From Acidovorax sp. A1169 (lineage in GTDB: Bacteria > Pseudomonadota > Gammaproteobacteria > Burkholderiales > Burkholderiaceae_C), in NCBI RefSeq assembly GCF_030704685.1, contig NZ_JAUZDX010000008.1, forward strand, positions 186,001 through 250,000: a DNA stretch of 64,000 bases, written 5' to 3'. The position numbers were made by a program, and so were the translations under genes. Shown in pieces: positions 34,477 to 43,855 of the stretch (its first letter is position 1; the number at the start of each line of letters is the position of its first letter). The notes below the pieces were generated by a model, which worked only from the letters and a program-made list of their open reading frames with translations, was not told where the DNA came from and searched no databases.

Positions 34477-35781
34477 ATGAAGTACTTTCGCCTGACCTGT
34501 ATCGCCGCCGTAGCGGCACTGCTCGCCGCTTGCGGGGGCTCCGACGACGTCGGACGCGGCGACCTGGTAGAGCTCCCCGTCACCCTGACCACGTTAACTG
34601 CCGACCAGATCGATGCGGGCACCACGTCCAGCGGCCTCAGGGCCCTTGCCGGCAAGGCACGGTGCGACGTGAAGGTCGTTGCGCTCAACTACTACACGGC
34701 AGGCGTCAAGGCGGGCGAACTCACCAACGCCTCGGGCGTGATGCTGGTGCCCGCAGGCAGCTGCAACGGCGAGAAGGCCGCCCTGCTGGCCTATGCCAAG
34801 GGCACCGATGTGCAAAAGCCCCGCACCCTGGCCAACCCGCAGGACAGCGAGACCTTCCTGCTGGCCGCCATGTACGCCTCCCAGGGCTATGCCGTGGTCG
34901 CCACCGACTACCTCGGGTTTGCCAAGTCGGGCTACAGCTACCACCCCTACCTGCACGCTGATTCTGAAGCTACCTCGGTGATCGATTCGGTGCGCGCCGC
35001 ACGCAAGGTCGCCGGCTCGGTGGGGGCCAACCTGTCGGGCAGGATCCTGTTCACCGGCTATTCGCAGGGCGGACATGCCTCGATGGCCGCGCACCGTGCC
35101 GCCGAGCGCGACTACGGCAACGAATTCGACGTGGCGGCCGGCGCCCACCTGGCAGGGCCCTACAACCTGTCGGGCTCGCTGCGCATTCCGGACGCGATCG
35201 CGGGCGTGCAGTTCTTCGTGCCCTACCTCGTGACGGCCTGGCAGAAGGTCTATGGCAACGTCTACTCCGATGTGAAGCAGGCCTTCAAGGCACCGTACTC
35301 CAACTACATCGAGACCCTGCTGCCCAGCCCGACGATGAACTACACCACGCTGGTGACCTCGGGCACGCTGCCGGGCGGCACGCCAAACCAGGCACGCGAT
35401 GCGCTGTTCCAGCCGGCCTTCCTCGCCAGCAGCCAGACGAACGTGAACGACCCGCTCTACCTGGCCGCCCAGAAGAACGACCTTCTCGGCTGGACGCCTA
35501 AGTCGCGCGTGCTGCTGTGTGGTGGCTCGGGCGACCCCACGGTGCCGCCTGCCGTGCACCAGCGCGTGATGGCCGCCGATTTCGCTGCCCGTGGCGTGAC
35601 CAACGTGATCTCGGTGGATGTGGACGGGCCCATTCAGGCCACCTTCGGCCCCGGTGGCGTCGCGCCTACCGATCCGACGTCTGCGGCCTTTGCCACCTAC
35701 TACGGTGCCTACCATGGCACTTATGAGCCACCGTTCTGCCATGCCCAGGCGCGCGCCGCCTTCGACATCATCGTGAAGTAA
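34477..35781 (+). CDS. Secreted alpha/beta hydrolase lipoprotein (secretory-lipase-like)
   Basis: 434 residues. A lipobox (LLAACGG) gives a lipoprotein signal. The alpha/beta hydrolase core has the nucleophile elbow GYSQGG (Ser196). A probable acid lies in GGSGDPTVPP, and a C-terminal histidine in YYGAYHGTYEPPF. The first half contains TDYLGFAKSGYSYHPYLHAD. Resembles secretory lipases/tannase-like esterases acting on lipids or esters at the cell surface; substrate unknown. AGAGAGGA precedes the ATG. First of a run of envelope proteins; a terminator follows. Confidence 0.82.
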   Translation: MKYFRLTCIAAVAALLAACGGSDDVGRGDLVELPVTLTTLTADQIDAGTTSSGLRALAGKARCDVKVVALNYYTAGVKAGELTNASGVMLVPAGSCNGEKAALLAYAKGTDVQKPRTLANPQDSETFLLAAMYASQGYAVVATDYLGFAKSGYSYHPYLHADSEATSVIDSVRAARKVAGSVGANLSGRILFTGYSQGGHASMAAHRAAERDYGNEFDVAAGAHLAGPYNLSGSLRIPDAIAGVQFFVPYLVTAWQKVYGNVYSDVKQAFKAPYSNYIETLLPSPTMNYTTLVTSGTLPGGTPNQARDALFQPAFLASSQTNVNDPLYLAAQKNDLLGWTPKSRVLLCGGSGDPTVPPAVHQRVMAADFAARGVTNVISVDVDGPIQATFGPGGVAPTDPTSAAFATYYGAYHGTYEPPFCHAQARAAFDIIVK

Positions 35782-35803
35782 GCGAAGCGTCTCGCCAGCA
35801 TCC

Positions 35804-35830
35804 AAAGCCGACCTCCGGGTCGGCTTTTTT
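35804..35830 (+). terminator. Rho-independent terminator of the alpha/beta hydrolase gene
   Basis: AAAGCCGACC-TCC-GGGTCGGCTTTTTT, 22 bp after the stop codon. Confidence 0.9.
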
Positions 35831-35896
35831 CATGGTGCAGGGCTTGGTAGTTTCCCGGGCGGGCAAGGAGCGCATGCGGAGTTAGGATGGGTGCTG

Positions 35897-35920
35897 CAAA
35901 AAGCACGGTCGTGCTTTTTG
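35897..35920. terminator. Perfect hairpin with T-run in the leader of the SGNH esterase gene
   Basis: CAAAAAGCAC-GGTC-GTGCTTTTTG: 10-bp perfect stem ending in TTTTTG, 24 nt before the TTG start. A terminator for the preceding gene already exists 70 bp upstream, so this one may act as an attenuator or a second, bidirectional terminator. Confidence 0.55.
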
Positions 35921-35944
35921 TAATCTTCTTTCCTGGAGACTCCC

Positions 35945-37090
35945 TTGAACACAAGACAATGCAAGGCCGCCCTTTCGGTGCTGGCAACGGCCTGCCTGCT
36001 CGCGGCATGCGGTGGTGGCGGCTCGGACAGCACGCCTGCGGCGCCCGTGACCTCGGTGAAAGTGGCCGGTGACAGCCTGGCCGACAGTGGCACCTTCGGC
36101 TACAAATTCACCGTGCAGGGCTCGGCCGCCACCGGTGCCGGATCGACGCCGATCTGGCCCGAGCGCGTGGCCACCAGCTATGGCCAGTCGCTGTGCGCGC
36201 ACTACGTCTTCAACGGCACGGCGTTTTCCGCCAATGCCGCCTGCTCGAACTACGCCGTGGGCGGCGGGCGCATCAACAACTTCACTGCGCCCACCTCGCC
36301 CGTGTCCATCATCCAGCAGCTCAAGGACTTGGGCAACGGCGGCTACACCGCCTCGGATCTGGTGCTGGTCGATGGGGGCGGCAACGATGCGGCGGACCTG
36401 GTCGGCGCCTACCTTCGGGCGGCTACCGACAATGGCCAGGCCTATGCTGCCGTGCTGGGCTCGGTGCTGCCCGCAGCCACGGTCAGCGCCGCCCTGGCGG
36501 GTGGTGCCGCAGGCCAGGCCCAGGTGGGTGGCGCCTACATGCAGGCGCTGGCCCAGCAGTTCGCGACCACCATCAAGGCCAACACGGTCGCCAAGGGCGC
36601 TCCCCGCGTGGCCGTGCTGAATGCCCCCGGCATCACCCGCACTCCCCGCTTCTTGATGGTGCTGGCCTCGATCTCCGCCCAGCGCGGTGCCGAGGCCGCC
36701 AAGCAGGCCGAGGCCCTGTTCGACGGCTGGGTCCAGGCCTTCAACGCGCAATTGGCCACCAGCCTGGCCGGTGACGAGCGCATCGTGGTGGTGGACTTCT
36801 ACACCTCTTTCAAGGACCAGTCGACCAACCCGGCCCAGTACCAGCTCACCAACGCCACCACGCCGGCCTGCCCGGCCACGGGCGTGGGCAGCGATGGCCT
36901 GCCCACCTACAGCTTCCCCACCTGCACGGCCGCGGCCCTGTCGGCCATGGTGCCACCCGCCGGCGCGACGGGCGGCACGGACTGGTGGAAGAGCTATGGC
37001 TTCTCCGACAGCTTCCACCCCACGCCCTATGGTCACCAACTGGTCGGGCAACTGGTGTCGCGCTCGCTGTCCCGGGCGGGCTGGCTGTGA
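35945..37090 (+). CDS. SGNH/GDSL esterase lipoprotein
   Basis: 381 residues. Starts at a TTG with GGAGA 5 nt upstream; it has a lipobox (LLAACGG). All catalytic blocks are intact: VAGDSLADSG (Ser44), DGGGND (Asn147) and SDSFHPTPYGH (Asp355, His358). Four cysteines late in the protein may form disulfides. A surface or periplasmic esterase of the autotransporter-esterase-like group without the beta-barrel. Followed 35 bp later by an OmpW-like porin, probably co-transcribed. Confidence 0.85.
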   Translation: MNTRQCKAALSVLATACLLAACGGGGSDSTPAAPVTSVKVAGDSLADSGTFGYKFTVQGSAATGAGSTPIWPERVATSYGQSLCAHYVFNGTAFSANAACSNYAVGGGRINNFTAPTSPVSIIQQLKDLGNGGYTASDLVLVDGGGNDAADLVGAYLRAATDNGQAYAAVLGSVLPAATVSAALAGGAAGQAQVGGAYMQALAQQFATTIKANTVAKGAPRVAVLNAPGITRTPRFLMVLASISAQRGAEAAKQAEALFDGWVQAFNAQLATSLAGDERIVVVDFYTSFKDQSTNPAQYQLTNATTPACPATGVGSDGLPTYSFPTCTAAALSAMVPPAGATGGTDWWKSYGFSDSFHPTPYGHQLVGQLVSRSLSRAGWL

Positions 37091-37125
37091 GCCGCCTTCG
37101 CTCCAACCCTTCGAAGGAGTCTTTC

Positions 37126-37797
37126 ATGCAGCATTTTTCCAAGGCCGGCCTGGCGGTGGCGGCACTCTTGCTGGGTGCCAGCGCCTCGGCCCAGGTGGCG
37201 GGCACGTTCAGCGTGCGCGCCGGGTTCACGCACATTGCCCCGCAGGTCAGGAGCGGCGACCTGAGCGCTCCGAGCTTTCCGGGCACCAAGATCGACGTGG
37301 GCAATGCCACCTCGCTGTCGGGCGGCGTGAACTACATGCTGACCAACCACTGGGCCGTGGATGTCCCCCTGGCGCTGCCGTTCAAGCACGAGATCGAGGG
37401 CGATGGCGCCATCGCTGGCGTGGGCAAGCTCGGCGAGACCAAGGTCCTGCCGGTCACCGTGTTCGCCCAGTACCGTTTTGCCGAGCCCGAGGCGCGCTTT
37501 CGCCCCTACGTGGGCCTGGGCCTGACCTACAGCCGCTTCTTCAAGACCCGCACCACAGCCACCTTGAGCGGCCTGACCGGTGGCACGCCTTCACGCCCTA
37601 GGACGGCGTCGGTGGACAACAAGTGGGGGCTGACTCCCCAGGTCGGCTTTGTCTGGAACTTCAATGAGCGCTGGTCGCTGGATGCCGCCTACTACAAGAG
37701 CTTCCTCAAGACCACGACGCACCTGTCTTCGGGCCAGTCGATCAGCAAGCGGCTGAACCCCGACGTGATCGCCATCGGCGTCGCGTACAGGTTCTGA
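37126..37797 (+). CDS. ompW: OmpW-family outer membrane protein
   Basis: 223 residues. Signal peptide to SASAQ, then the eight-stranded barrel pattern: TFSVRAGFTHIAPQVRSGDL at the start, WAVDVPLALPFKHEI, RPYVGLGLTYSRFF, and a C-terminal strand ending in aromatic Phe (GVAYRF). OmpW barrels let small hydrophobic molecules cross the outer membrane. AAGGAG lies 10 nt before the ATG. Located directly after a secreted esterase, which could produce such molecules. Confidence 0.9.
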   Translation: MQHFSKAGLAVAALLLGASASAQVAGTFSVRAGFTHIAPQVRSGDLSAPSFPGTKIDVGNATSLSGGVNYMLTNHWAVDVPLALPFKHEIEGDGAIAGVGKLGETKVLPVTVFAQYRFAEPEARFRPYVGLGLTYSRFFKTRTTATLSGLTGGTPSRPRTASVDNKWGLTPQVGFVWNFNERWSLDAAYYKSFLKTTTHLSSGQSISKRLNPDVIAIGVAYRF

Positions 37798-37812
37798 CCC
37801 GGGCCCGCCAAC

Positions 37813-37845
37813 AAAAAAGCCGACCCCAAAAAGGGTCGGCTTTTT
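37813..37845. terminator. Bidirectional terminator between ompW and the SGNH-like gene
   Basis: AAAAAAGCCGACCC-CAAAAA-GGGTCGGCTTTTT gives T-runs on both strands. It is between two converging genes and closely resembles the terminator at 35804-35830. Confidence 0.9.
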
Positions 37846-37870
37846 CATGGGCCGGGGCCGCAGGGCTTGC

Positions 37871-38827
37871 TTACCAGCGAGCGCGCAGGCGGTCGTAGGC
37901 GTAGTTGCCGAACTGGCGGTGGGCGTTGGGCGTCAGGTAGACGCTGTCGGCGAACACATAGGCGTCCTGGTTGGCACTGGCCACCAGCGTCGAGGTGGTG
38001 CACAGAGCGGAGTTGACCTGGCCGGCACCGATGCCGATACCGTTGGTAGTGTCCAGCGAGGTGCACACCGGCGTGGTGGCGTTGTTGAAGCCGTAGTTGG
38101 CCGGTGTGCCGACGTACAGGTTCACGTAGTAGGCCGAGTCCACGTACAGCACGTTGGCGCCCAGGTCGACGATGCTCACCAGCAGGCCTTCGTTGAAGCG
38201 GCTGCTGGCATCGCTCAGCAGGGCTTCGCGGTTGATGGCCTTGGCCCAGGGCGTCTTGCCCAGGTCATAGGTACCGGTGACGACCACGTTCTTGGCACCC
38301 GCGGCGACCAGGCGGCGCACCTGGGTGGCCAGGTCCTGGCCAGCCTTGCGCGCAGCCGCCACCATGTCGGTGGTGCTCTGGGTGCCGGCCGTCACGGCGG
38401 CCATGCCGGCGATCACGTCGCTCGGGCCGCCGTTGATGACGATCAGGTCGTTCGCGGCAACGCCGCCGGCGGCCAGAAAGGCGTCGATCTGTTCGGTCAC
38501 GGTGGCGGTGGTCGCCACGCCTGCGGCGTCGGGCTTGATCGCCACGCGCGCATTGCCCACGGCATAGCTGCGCCCGCCAGCTGCGGACGATGCGGCCAGC
38601 GTCTTGCCGTAGCGGGAGGCGATCTGCAGCGTCCAGTTGTTCACGCTGCCATCGTTGACCGTGTAGCGCGTGCCCTTTTGGCCGGCATCGCTGTAGGCGT
38701 CACCGAAGGCCACCAGGCGCTCGGGGTTGAAAGCCGACTCCGTCGTGCTCGAACCGCAGGCCGCAAGCAATGCGACCGACGCGCATGCGGCCACCAGTAC
38801 GGTGCGGCGCATCCAATTTGCTGCCAT
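37871..38827 (-). CDS. SGNH/GDSL-like lipoprotein lacking catalytic residues (predicted pseudoenzyme)
   Basis: 318 residues with a lipobox (LLAACGS). The overall plan equals that of the esterase at 35945: FGDAYSDAG near residue 41, INGGPSD near 131 and a C-terminal DSVYLTPNAHRQFG. The catalytic Ser is Ala44, the block-III Asn is Ser136 and the DxxH histidine is Tyr297; only Asp294 remains. The frame is intact and GGAGA precedes the ATG, so it is not a decayed pseudogene. A binding or structural role is inferred. Converges on ompW through a shared terminator. Confidence 0.75.
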   Translation of the reverse strand: MAANWMRRTVLVAACASVALLAACGSSTTESAFNPERLVAFGDAYSDAGQKGTRYTVNDGSVNNWTLQIASRYGKTLAASSAAGGRSYAVGNARVAIKPDAAGVATTATVTEQIDAFLAAGGVAANDLIVINGGPSDVIAGMAAVTAGTQSTTDMVAAARKAGQDLATQVRRLVAAGAKNVVVTGTYDLGKTPWAKAINREALLSDASSRFNEGLLVSIVDLGANVLYVDSAYYVNLYVGTPANYGFNNATTPVCTSLDTTNGIGIGAGQVNSALCTTSTLVASANQDAYVFADSVYLTPNAHRQFGNYAYDRLRARW

Positions 38828-38912
38828 GTATTTCTCCAGAAAATGGGGGGTTAGTTTAACGACGCCATGTCAAGGCATGTAAAGCATTGTCACACTGCGG
38901 GCATATTGGTAT

Positions 38913-39929
38913 TCAGGCGGCCGCTGCACGCTGCAGGCGGTCCCGCACGCCCTCCCACTCCGGGGTGGCGGGCGGGGTCTCTATCCAGATCAGTTTGACG
39001 CCCTCGTCGTCGAAGCCGCGCAGAACCGCAAACAGCTGCTGGGCAGTGGCCGTTGCATCATCGGGCATGCGGCGCATGACCAGTTTGGACGAGCGGGTGC
39101 GAAGCGCCGCGCGGGCGTAGATGGCCATGTGGGCCGCATCGGCACCCAGCAGGTCCAGGCCCGTCTGCAGGGCCTTGGCGTCCATCAGGCGCACCTTGGC
39201 GTTCGGGGCGTAGTGGGCCTCCAGCGTGCCCGAGGCGCGCGGGGTGTACTCGGGCAGGTCTTCCTTGGACAGCGGAGCGATGCCGCAGGCGCGGGTGATC
39301 AGCGCGCGCGTGATGGCCCCCGGGCGCAGCAGCACCGGCGTGCCGCGCGTGCAGTCGACGATGGTCGATTCGATGCCCACGGGGCAAGGGCCGCCATCGA
39401 GCACCAGCAGGTCCTCGCCCAACTCATCGGCGACATGCTGGGCGGTGGTGGGGCTCACGCGGCCAAAGCGGTTGGCGCTGGGGGCGGCCACCCCCCACAC
39501 CGGCGGACCACCCAGGTCACTGCCATCGCCCGGTGCGGCGCAGGCGGCCAGCAGGGCGTGGGCGACAGGGTGGGACGGGCAGCGCAGGCCCACGCTGTCC
39601 TGGCCGCCGGTGGCGGCCGTGGCCACGCCAGGGCGGCGCGGCAGGATCAGGGTCAGGGGGCCGGGCCAGAATGCCTGGACCAGGGCCTGTGCAAAGGCCG
39701 GCACTTCGCTGGCGAAATGGTCGATGCCCGAGGCATCGGCCACATGCACGATCAGCGGGTGGTCACTGGGCCGGCCCTTGGCCGCGAAGATCTGCGCCAC
39801 GGCCGCATCGCTGCTGGCATCGGCCGCCAGGCCGTACACCGTCTCGGTGGGCAGGCCCAGCAGGGCGCCGCTGCGCACCGCACGGGCGGCGGCGGCAATG
39901 GATTCGGGCCGATGGCCGTCGAGGATCAT
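38913..39929 (-). CDS. tsaC: L-threonylcarbamoyladenylate synthase (Sua5/YrdC)
   Basis: 338 residues. The YrdC domain (1-~210) has GLPTETVYGLAADA, KGRPSDHPLIVHV, SVGLRCPSHPVA and APSANRFGRVSPTTA. A C-terminal Sua5 domain follows (~235-338), joined by a linker starting with PEYTPRASG. Makes threonylcarbamoyl-AMP for t6A, complementing tsaB 7 kb away. It begins 20 bp after purK and is probably in the purE-purK operon. Confidence 0.92.
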   Translation of the reverse strand: MILDGHRPESIAAAARAVRSGALLGLPTETVYGLAADASSDAAVAQIFAAKGRPSDHPLIVHVADASGIDHFASEVPAFAQALVQAFWPGPLTLILPRRPGVATAATGGQDSVGLRCPSHPVAHALLAACAAPGDGSDLGGPPVWGVAAPSANRFGRVSPTTAQHVADELGEDLLVLDGGPCPVGIESTIVDCTRGTPVLLRPGAITRALITRACGIAPLSKEDLPEYTPRASGTLEAHYAPNAKVRLMDAKALQTGLDLLGADAAHMAIYARAALRTRSSKLVMRRMPDDATATAQQLFAVLRGFDDEGVKLIWIETPPATPEWEGVRDRLQRAAAA

Positions 39930-39949
39930 GGAATGCGGTCCGTACCGGT

Positions 39950-41119
39950 TCAGAACGGCGCGATGCCCAGCAGGGCCGCCGCCTTGAGGGCGGTGGCGCG
40001 TGCTGCATCGGCACTGTCTGCCGTGATGTTCAGGTGCCCCATCTTGCGTCCGGGCTTGGCGTCGCGCTTGCCGTACAGGTGCAGGTGGGTGCCAGGCAGG
40101 GCCAGGATTTCGGCCCAGGGCGGGGTCCGCCCGCTGCCATCGGCGGCAAACCACAGGTCGCCCAGCAGGTTGAGCATGACGGCTGGACTGTGCTGGCGCG
40201 GCTGCGTGAGTGGCAGACCGGCCATGGTGCGCACCTGCAGTTCGAACTGCGAAACATCGCAGGCGTTCTGGCTGTAGTGGCCGCTGTTGTGCGGGCGCGG
40301 GGCGATCTCGTTGACCACCAGAGCGCCGTCCTGCAGCACGAAGAACTCCACGCACAGCACGCCCACGTACGACAGGCCGGTGGCAATCGAGATGGCACCC
40401 GCGATGGCCTGGCGTGCCAGGTCGTCGGGCAGGTTGCCGGCATGCACCTCGGTCACGGCCAGGATGCCGTCGCGGTGCAGGTTGCGCTGCACCGGCAGGT
40501 GCACGCAGGCGCCGTCGGCCCCGCGCGCGACGATGACCGAGCATTCGAGCGCCAGCGGCAGCATCTTTTCGAGCACGCAGGCCACCTGGCCCACGGAATC
40601 CCAGGCGGCCGCGAGTTCGGTCGCGGTCTTCACCCGCACCTGGCCCTTGCCGTCGTAGCCCATGCGCGCGGTCTTGAGGATCCCGGGCAGGAGGTCGGCA
40701 GGCACAGCGGCCAGTTGCGCGGCCGTCTCGATCACCGCATAGGGTGCGCAGGGCACGCCGCAGCGCACGAAATGGGCCTTTTCCTGCGCGCGGTCCTGCG
40801 CCACGGCCACGGCACCCGCAGCGGGCGACACGGGGCGCAGCGCGCCCAGGGCCGCCAGGGCGGTGGCGGGCACGTTCTCGAACTCGGTGGTCACCGCATC
40901 GGCCACGCGGGCCAGCTCGGCCAGGCCGGCGGCGTCCTCGTAGCCGGTCTGGATATGGTGGTGGCTCACCAGCCCGGCGGGACTGGTCGGATCGGCGTCG
41001 AGCACAGCCGTGAAGTAGCCCATGGCCTGAGCCGTGTGCACGAACATGCGACCGAGTTGGCCGCCGCCAAGGACGCCAAGGGTCGATCCTGGAAGGAGGG
41101 GGGCAGACAGCGTGGTCAT
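39950..41119 (-). CDS. purK: 5-(carboxyamino)imidazole ribonucleotide synthase
   Basis: 389 residues of ATP-grasp fold. N-terminal [54 protein letters not shown]. Carboxylates AIR with ATP and bicarbonate for PurE. Overlaps purE by ATGA. Confidence 0.96.
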   Translation of the reverse strand: MTTLSAPLLPGSTLGVLGGGQLGRMFVHTAQAMGYFTAVLDADPTSPAGLVSHHHIQTGYEDAAGLAELARVADAVTTEFENVPATALAALGALRPVSPAAGAVAVAQDRAQEKAHFVRCGVPCAPYAVIETAAQLAAVPADLLPGILKTARMGYDGKGQVRVKTATELAAAWDSVGQVACVLEKMLPLALECSVIVARGADGACVHLPVQRNLHRDGILAVTEVHAGNLPDDLARQAIAGAISIATGLSYVGVLCVEFFVLQDGALVVNEIAPRPHNSGHYSQNACDVSQFELQVRTMAGLPLTQPRQHSPAVMLNLLGDLWFAADGSGRTPPWAEILALPGTHLHLYGKRDAKPGRKMGHLNITADSADAARATALKAAALLGIAPF

Positions 41120-41613
41120 GCAGTAGCGGGAGGCAGGGCCATGTTGCGCGCCACTTCGGTCTGCTCGGCGCGGAAGGCTTCCAGGCGCTGGCGCAGTTCG
41201 GGGCTCTCGCTGGCCAGCAGGGCGACGGCAAACAGGGCCGCATTGGCCGCGCCGGCCGTGCCGATGGCGAAGGTCGCCACGGGAATGCCCTTGGGCATCT
41301 GCACGATGCTGTGCAGCGAATCCACACCCTGCAGGTGGCGGCTGGCCACGGGGACGCCGAGCACGGGCACCGTGGTCTTGGCGGCGATCATGCCGGGCAG
41401 GTGCGCTGCGCCGCCCGCACCGGCGATGATGGCCTTGAGGCCCCGGCCGGCAGCGGCTTCGGCATAGGCGAACATGTCGTCGGGCATGCGGTGCGCCGAC
41501 ACCACGCGTGCCTCGTGGGAAATGCCGAATTGCTCAAGAATCTGCACTGCATGCTGCATGGTCTCCCAGTCGCTGCTGGAGCCCATGACCACGCCGATCT
41601 GGATGGGTTTCAT
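41116..41613 (-). CDS. purE: N5-CAIR mutase, PurE catalytic subunit
   Basis: 165 residues from [19 protein letters not shown]. Substrate-binding blocks [14 protein letters not shown] and [13 protein letters not shown] are present. Converts N5-CAIR to CAIR in purine synthesis. The start at 41613 is set by the conserved N-terminus. A TAAAAT hexamer on the minus strand (41676-41681) is a likely -10, shared region with the divergent cnoX. PurK follows by overlap. Confidence 0.96.
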   Translation of the reverse strand: MKPIQIGVVMGSSSDWETMQHAVQILEQFGISHEARVVSAHRMPDDMFAYAEAAAGRGLKAIIAGAGGAAHLPGMIAAKTTVPVLGVPVASRHLQGVDSLHSIVQMPKGIPVATFAIGTAGAANAALFAVALLASESPELRQRLEAFRAEQTEVARNMALPPATA

Positions 41614-41767
41614 GGTGTGTGTGGGGGCGCTGCGGCGGACTCCGGTCTGCCTCAGTGCTGTAGGTGGAACCCGCGATTTTACGATTTGCGATGGCCCCCC
41701 TGACACGGGGTTGTTTCAATGCGCCAAAATAGCGCCAACTTGCTTCACCGGCCCTGGGCCCCCGACC

Positions 41768-42673
41768 ATGATTGATGTCACCGTAGAAAATTTTGAAGCC
41801 GAGGTGATTGCCGCCTCGATGGAAGTGCCTGTGCTGGTGGATTTCTGGGCGCCCTGGTGTGGCCCCTGCAAGTCGCTGGGTCCGGTGCTGGAGAAGCTGG
41901 AGACCGAATACGACGGCCGCTTCAAGCTGGCCAAGATCGACTCCGACCAGGAGCAGCAACTGGCTGGCATGTTCGGCATCCGCAGCATTCCCACCTGCGT
42001 GCTGCTCATGAACGGCCAGCCCGTGGACGGCTTCATGGGCGCCCTGCCCGAGGGCCAGGTGCGCGAGTTCCTCGACAAGCACCTGCCCACCGCCGAAGTC
42101 CTGGAAGCCGAGGAGCAGGAGGAAGAAGCCCTGGACGCCCTGGCCGAAGGCGACACCGACACGGCGCTGGAGAAGCTGCAGCACGCGGTGGCCACCGACC
42201 CGGGCAACGACGACGCCCGCTTCGACTACGTCAAGCTGCTGCTACAACTGGGCCGTGACGACGACGCCAAGGTGGCCTTTGCGCCGGTGATCGCCAAGGC
42301 TCCCAATTCGCGCAAGATCGCTGCGCTCAAGGTGTGGATGGATGCCATCGATGCGGTGCTGACCAGCGAAGGCGCCGGCGACACTGCCGCGTTCGACGCG
42401 AAAATCGCCGCCAACAAGCGCGACTTCGATGCCCGCCTGGCACAGGCGCGCTGGCTCATCACCGAGCAGCGCTGGACCGACGCCATGGACGAACTCCTGG
42501 AGATCCTCATGCGCGACAAGGCCTGGGGCGAGGAGGTGGCGCGCAAGACCTACGTCGCCATCCTGGAGATCATCGAGCAGCCCAAGGCCAAGGTGGCCGA
42601 CGGCCAGATCCCGCCGGACGATCCGGTGGTGGCCACCTACCGCCGCCGCCTGTCGAGCGTCGTGCTCAGCTGA
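41768..42673 (+). CDS. cnoX: Thioredoxin-like co-chaperone CnoX (YbbN)
   Basis: 301 residues: thioredoxin domain (1-~108) with active site WAPWCGPCK and cis-Pro SIPT, then a tetratricopeptide-like helical domain (ALEKLQHAVATDPGNDDARF). In E. coli CnoX is a chaperedoxin that protects proteins during bleach stress. E. coli has lost the first active-site Cys, but the CGPC motif is intact here, so it may also be an oxidoreductase. Inserted between the purine genes on the opposite strand. Confidence 0.9.
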   Translation: MIDVTVENFEAEVIAASMEVPVLVDFWAPWCGPCKSLGPVLEKLETEYDGRFKLAKIDSDQEQQLAGMFGIRSIPTCVLLMNGQPVDGFMGALPEGQVREFLDKHLPTAEVLEAEEQEEEALDALAEGDTDTALEKLQHAVATDPGNDDARFDYVKLLLQLGRDDDAKVAFAPVIAKAPNSRKIAALKVWMDAIDAVLTSEGAGDTAAFDAKIAANKRDFDARLAQARWLITEQRWTDAMDELLEILMRDKAWGEEVARKTYVAILEIIEQPKAKVADGQIPPDDPVVATYRRRLSSVVLS

Positions 42674-42684
42674 CCGGCACCCTG

Positions 42685-42710
42685 CAAAAAGGCTCCCTCG
42701 GGAGCCTTTT
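42685..42710. terminator. Bidirectional terminator between cnoX and purC
   Basis: AAAAAGGCTCCC-TC-GGGAGCCTTTT gives T-runs on both strands. It is located between two converging stop codons. Confidence 0.88.
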
Positions 42711-42730
42711 GCGTTGCAGGGACCGGGAAA

Positions 42731-43651
42731 TCAGCCGATCAACCGCTCCAGCGCCTCGCGGTACTTGGCGGCGGTCTTCTCGATCACTTCGCGCGGCAGG
42801 CGCGGCGAGGGCGGGGTCTTGTCCCAGGGCTTGCCGTTGACCTGGGCCTGCTCCAACCAGTCGCGCACGAACTGCTTGTCGTAGCTGGGCGGGTTCTGGC
42901 CGGCTGCGAGCGCCGCTTCGTAGCCTTCCACGGGCCAGTAGCGCGAGCTGTCGGGCGTGAGCACCTCGTCCATCAGCACCAGCGTGCCGTCGGGCGCGAG
43001 GCCGAATTCGAATTTCGTGTCGGCAATGATCATGCCCTTGGTGAGGGCGATCTCGGCGGCGGCCTGGTAGATGGCGATGCTCAGGTCGCGGATCTGGGTG
43101 GCCAGGGGCAGGCCGATCATCTCCACGGTGCGCTCGAAGGTGATGTTCTCATCGTGCTCGCCCGCAGCGGCCTTGGCGGCCGGGGTGTAGATGGGCGCCG
43201 GCAGCTTGGCCGCATTGGTCAGGCCTTCGGGCAGGGGCACGCCACAGACCGAGCGCGACTCCTGGTATTCCTTCCAGCCGCTGCCGGCCAGGTAGCCGCG
43301 CACCACTGCCTCGACCGGAATGGGTTGCAGGCGCTGCACCAGCATCGAGCGGCCGCGGATCTGCTCGGCCTCGGCCGGGGTGACCACGCTCTCGGGGGCA
43401 TCGCCCGTCAGGTGGTTGGGGCAGATATGGCCGAGCTTGTCGAACCAGAACAGCGCCATCTGGGTGAGCAGCTCGCCCTTGCCGGGGATGGGTTCGCCCA
43501 TGATCACGTCGAAGGCCGAGAGGCGGTCGCTGGCCACCATCAGGATGCGGTCGTCGCCCACGGCGTAGTTGTCGCGCACCTTGCCGCGTGCCAGCAGGGG
43601 CAGCGAGGTCAGGGCAGAGGTGTGCAGGGCGTTGGAGCTGGGCTGGGTCAT
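42731..43651 (-). CDS. purC: SAICAR synthase (phosphoribosylaminoimidazole-succinocarboxamide synthase)
   Basis: 306 residues of the longer (yeast/beta-proteobacterial) type. Blocks: [70 protein letters not shown]. Condenses CAIR with aspartate. ATG at 43651. Transcribed in the same direction as purE-purK but separated from them by cnoX. Confidence 0.96.
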   Translation of the reverse strand: MTQPSSNALHTSALTSLPLLARGKVRDNYAVGDDRILMVASDRLSAFDVIMGEPIPGKGELLTQMALFWFDKLGHICPNHLTGDAPESVVTPAEAEQIRGRSMLVQRLQPIPVEAVVRGYLAGSGWKEYQESRSVCGVPLPEGLTNAAKLPAPIYTPAAKAAAGEHDENITFERTVEMIGLPLATQIRDLSIAIYQAAAEIALTKGMIIADTKFEFGLAPDGTLVLMDEVLTPDSSRYWPVEGYEAALAAGQNPPSYDKQFVRDWLEQAQVNGKPWDKTPPSPRLPREVIEKTAAKYREALERLIG

Positions 43652-43855
43652 GGTGTCGGTGTGGGGCAGTCGGTGTCCGCTGCAGGCAGGCCTTGGGGAA
43701 AAGGAGAGGGCGCGCACCCGCGCGGCCACATTCTGTGCAATCAGCGATTTTACGCGCCGGGGCGTGCGGTCCGGTCGGGCAGGGGCTTGTGGGGCACCCC
43801 GAGGGGCGGCACACTGCCGGGCTTGCTTTCACCACGCCCTTGCCGGCAACCCTTT

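Noticed and set aside
32793..34688. Upstream minus-strand extension of the DMT transporter frame
   Set aside because: The extra residues are antisense to dacB; the transporter's first helix and a -10-like element support the ATG at 32792.
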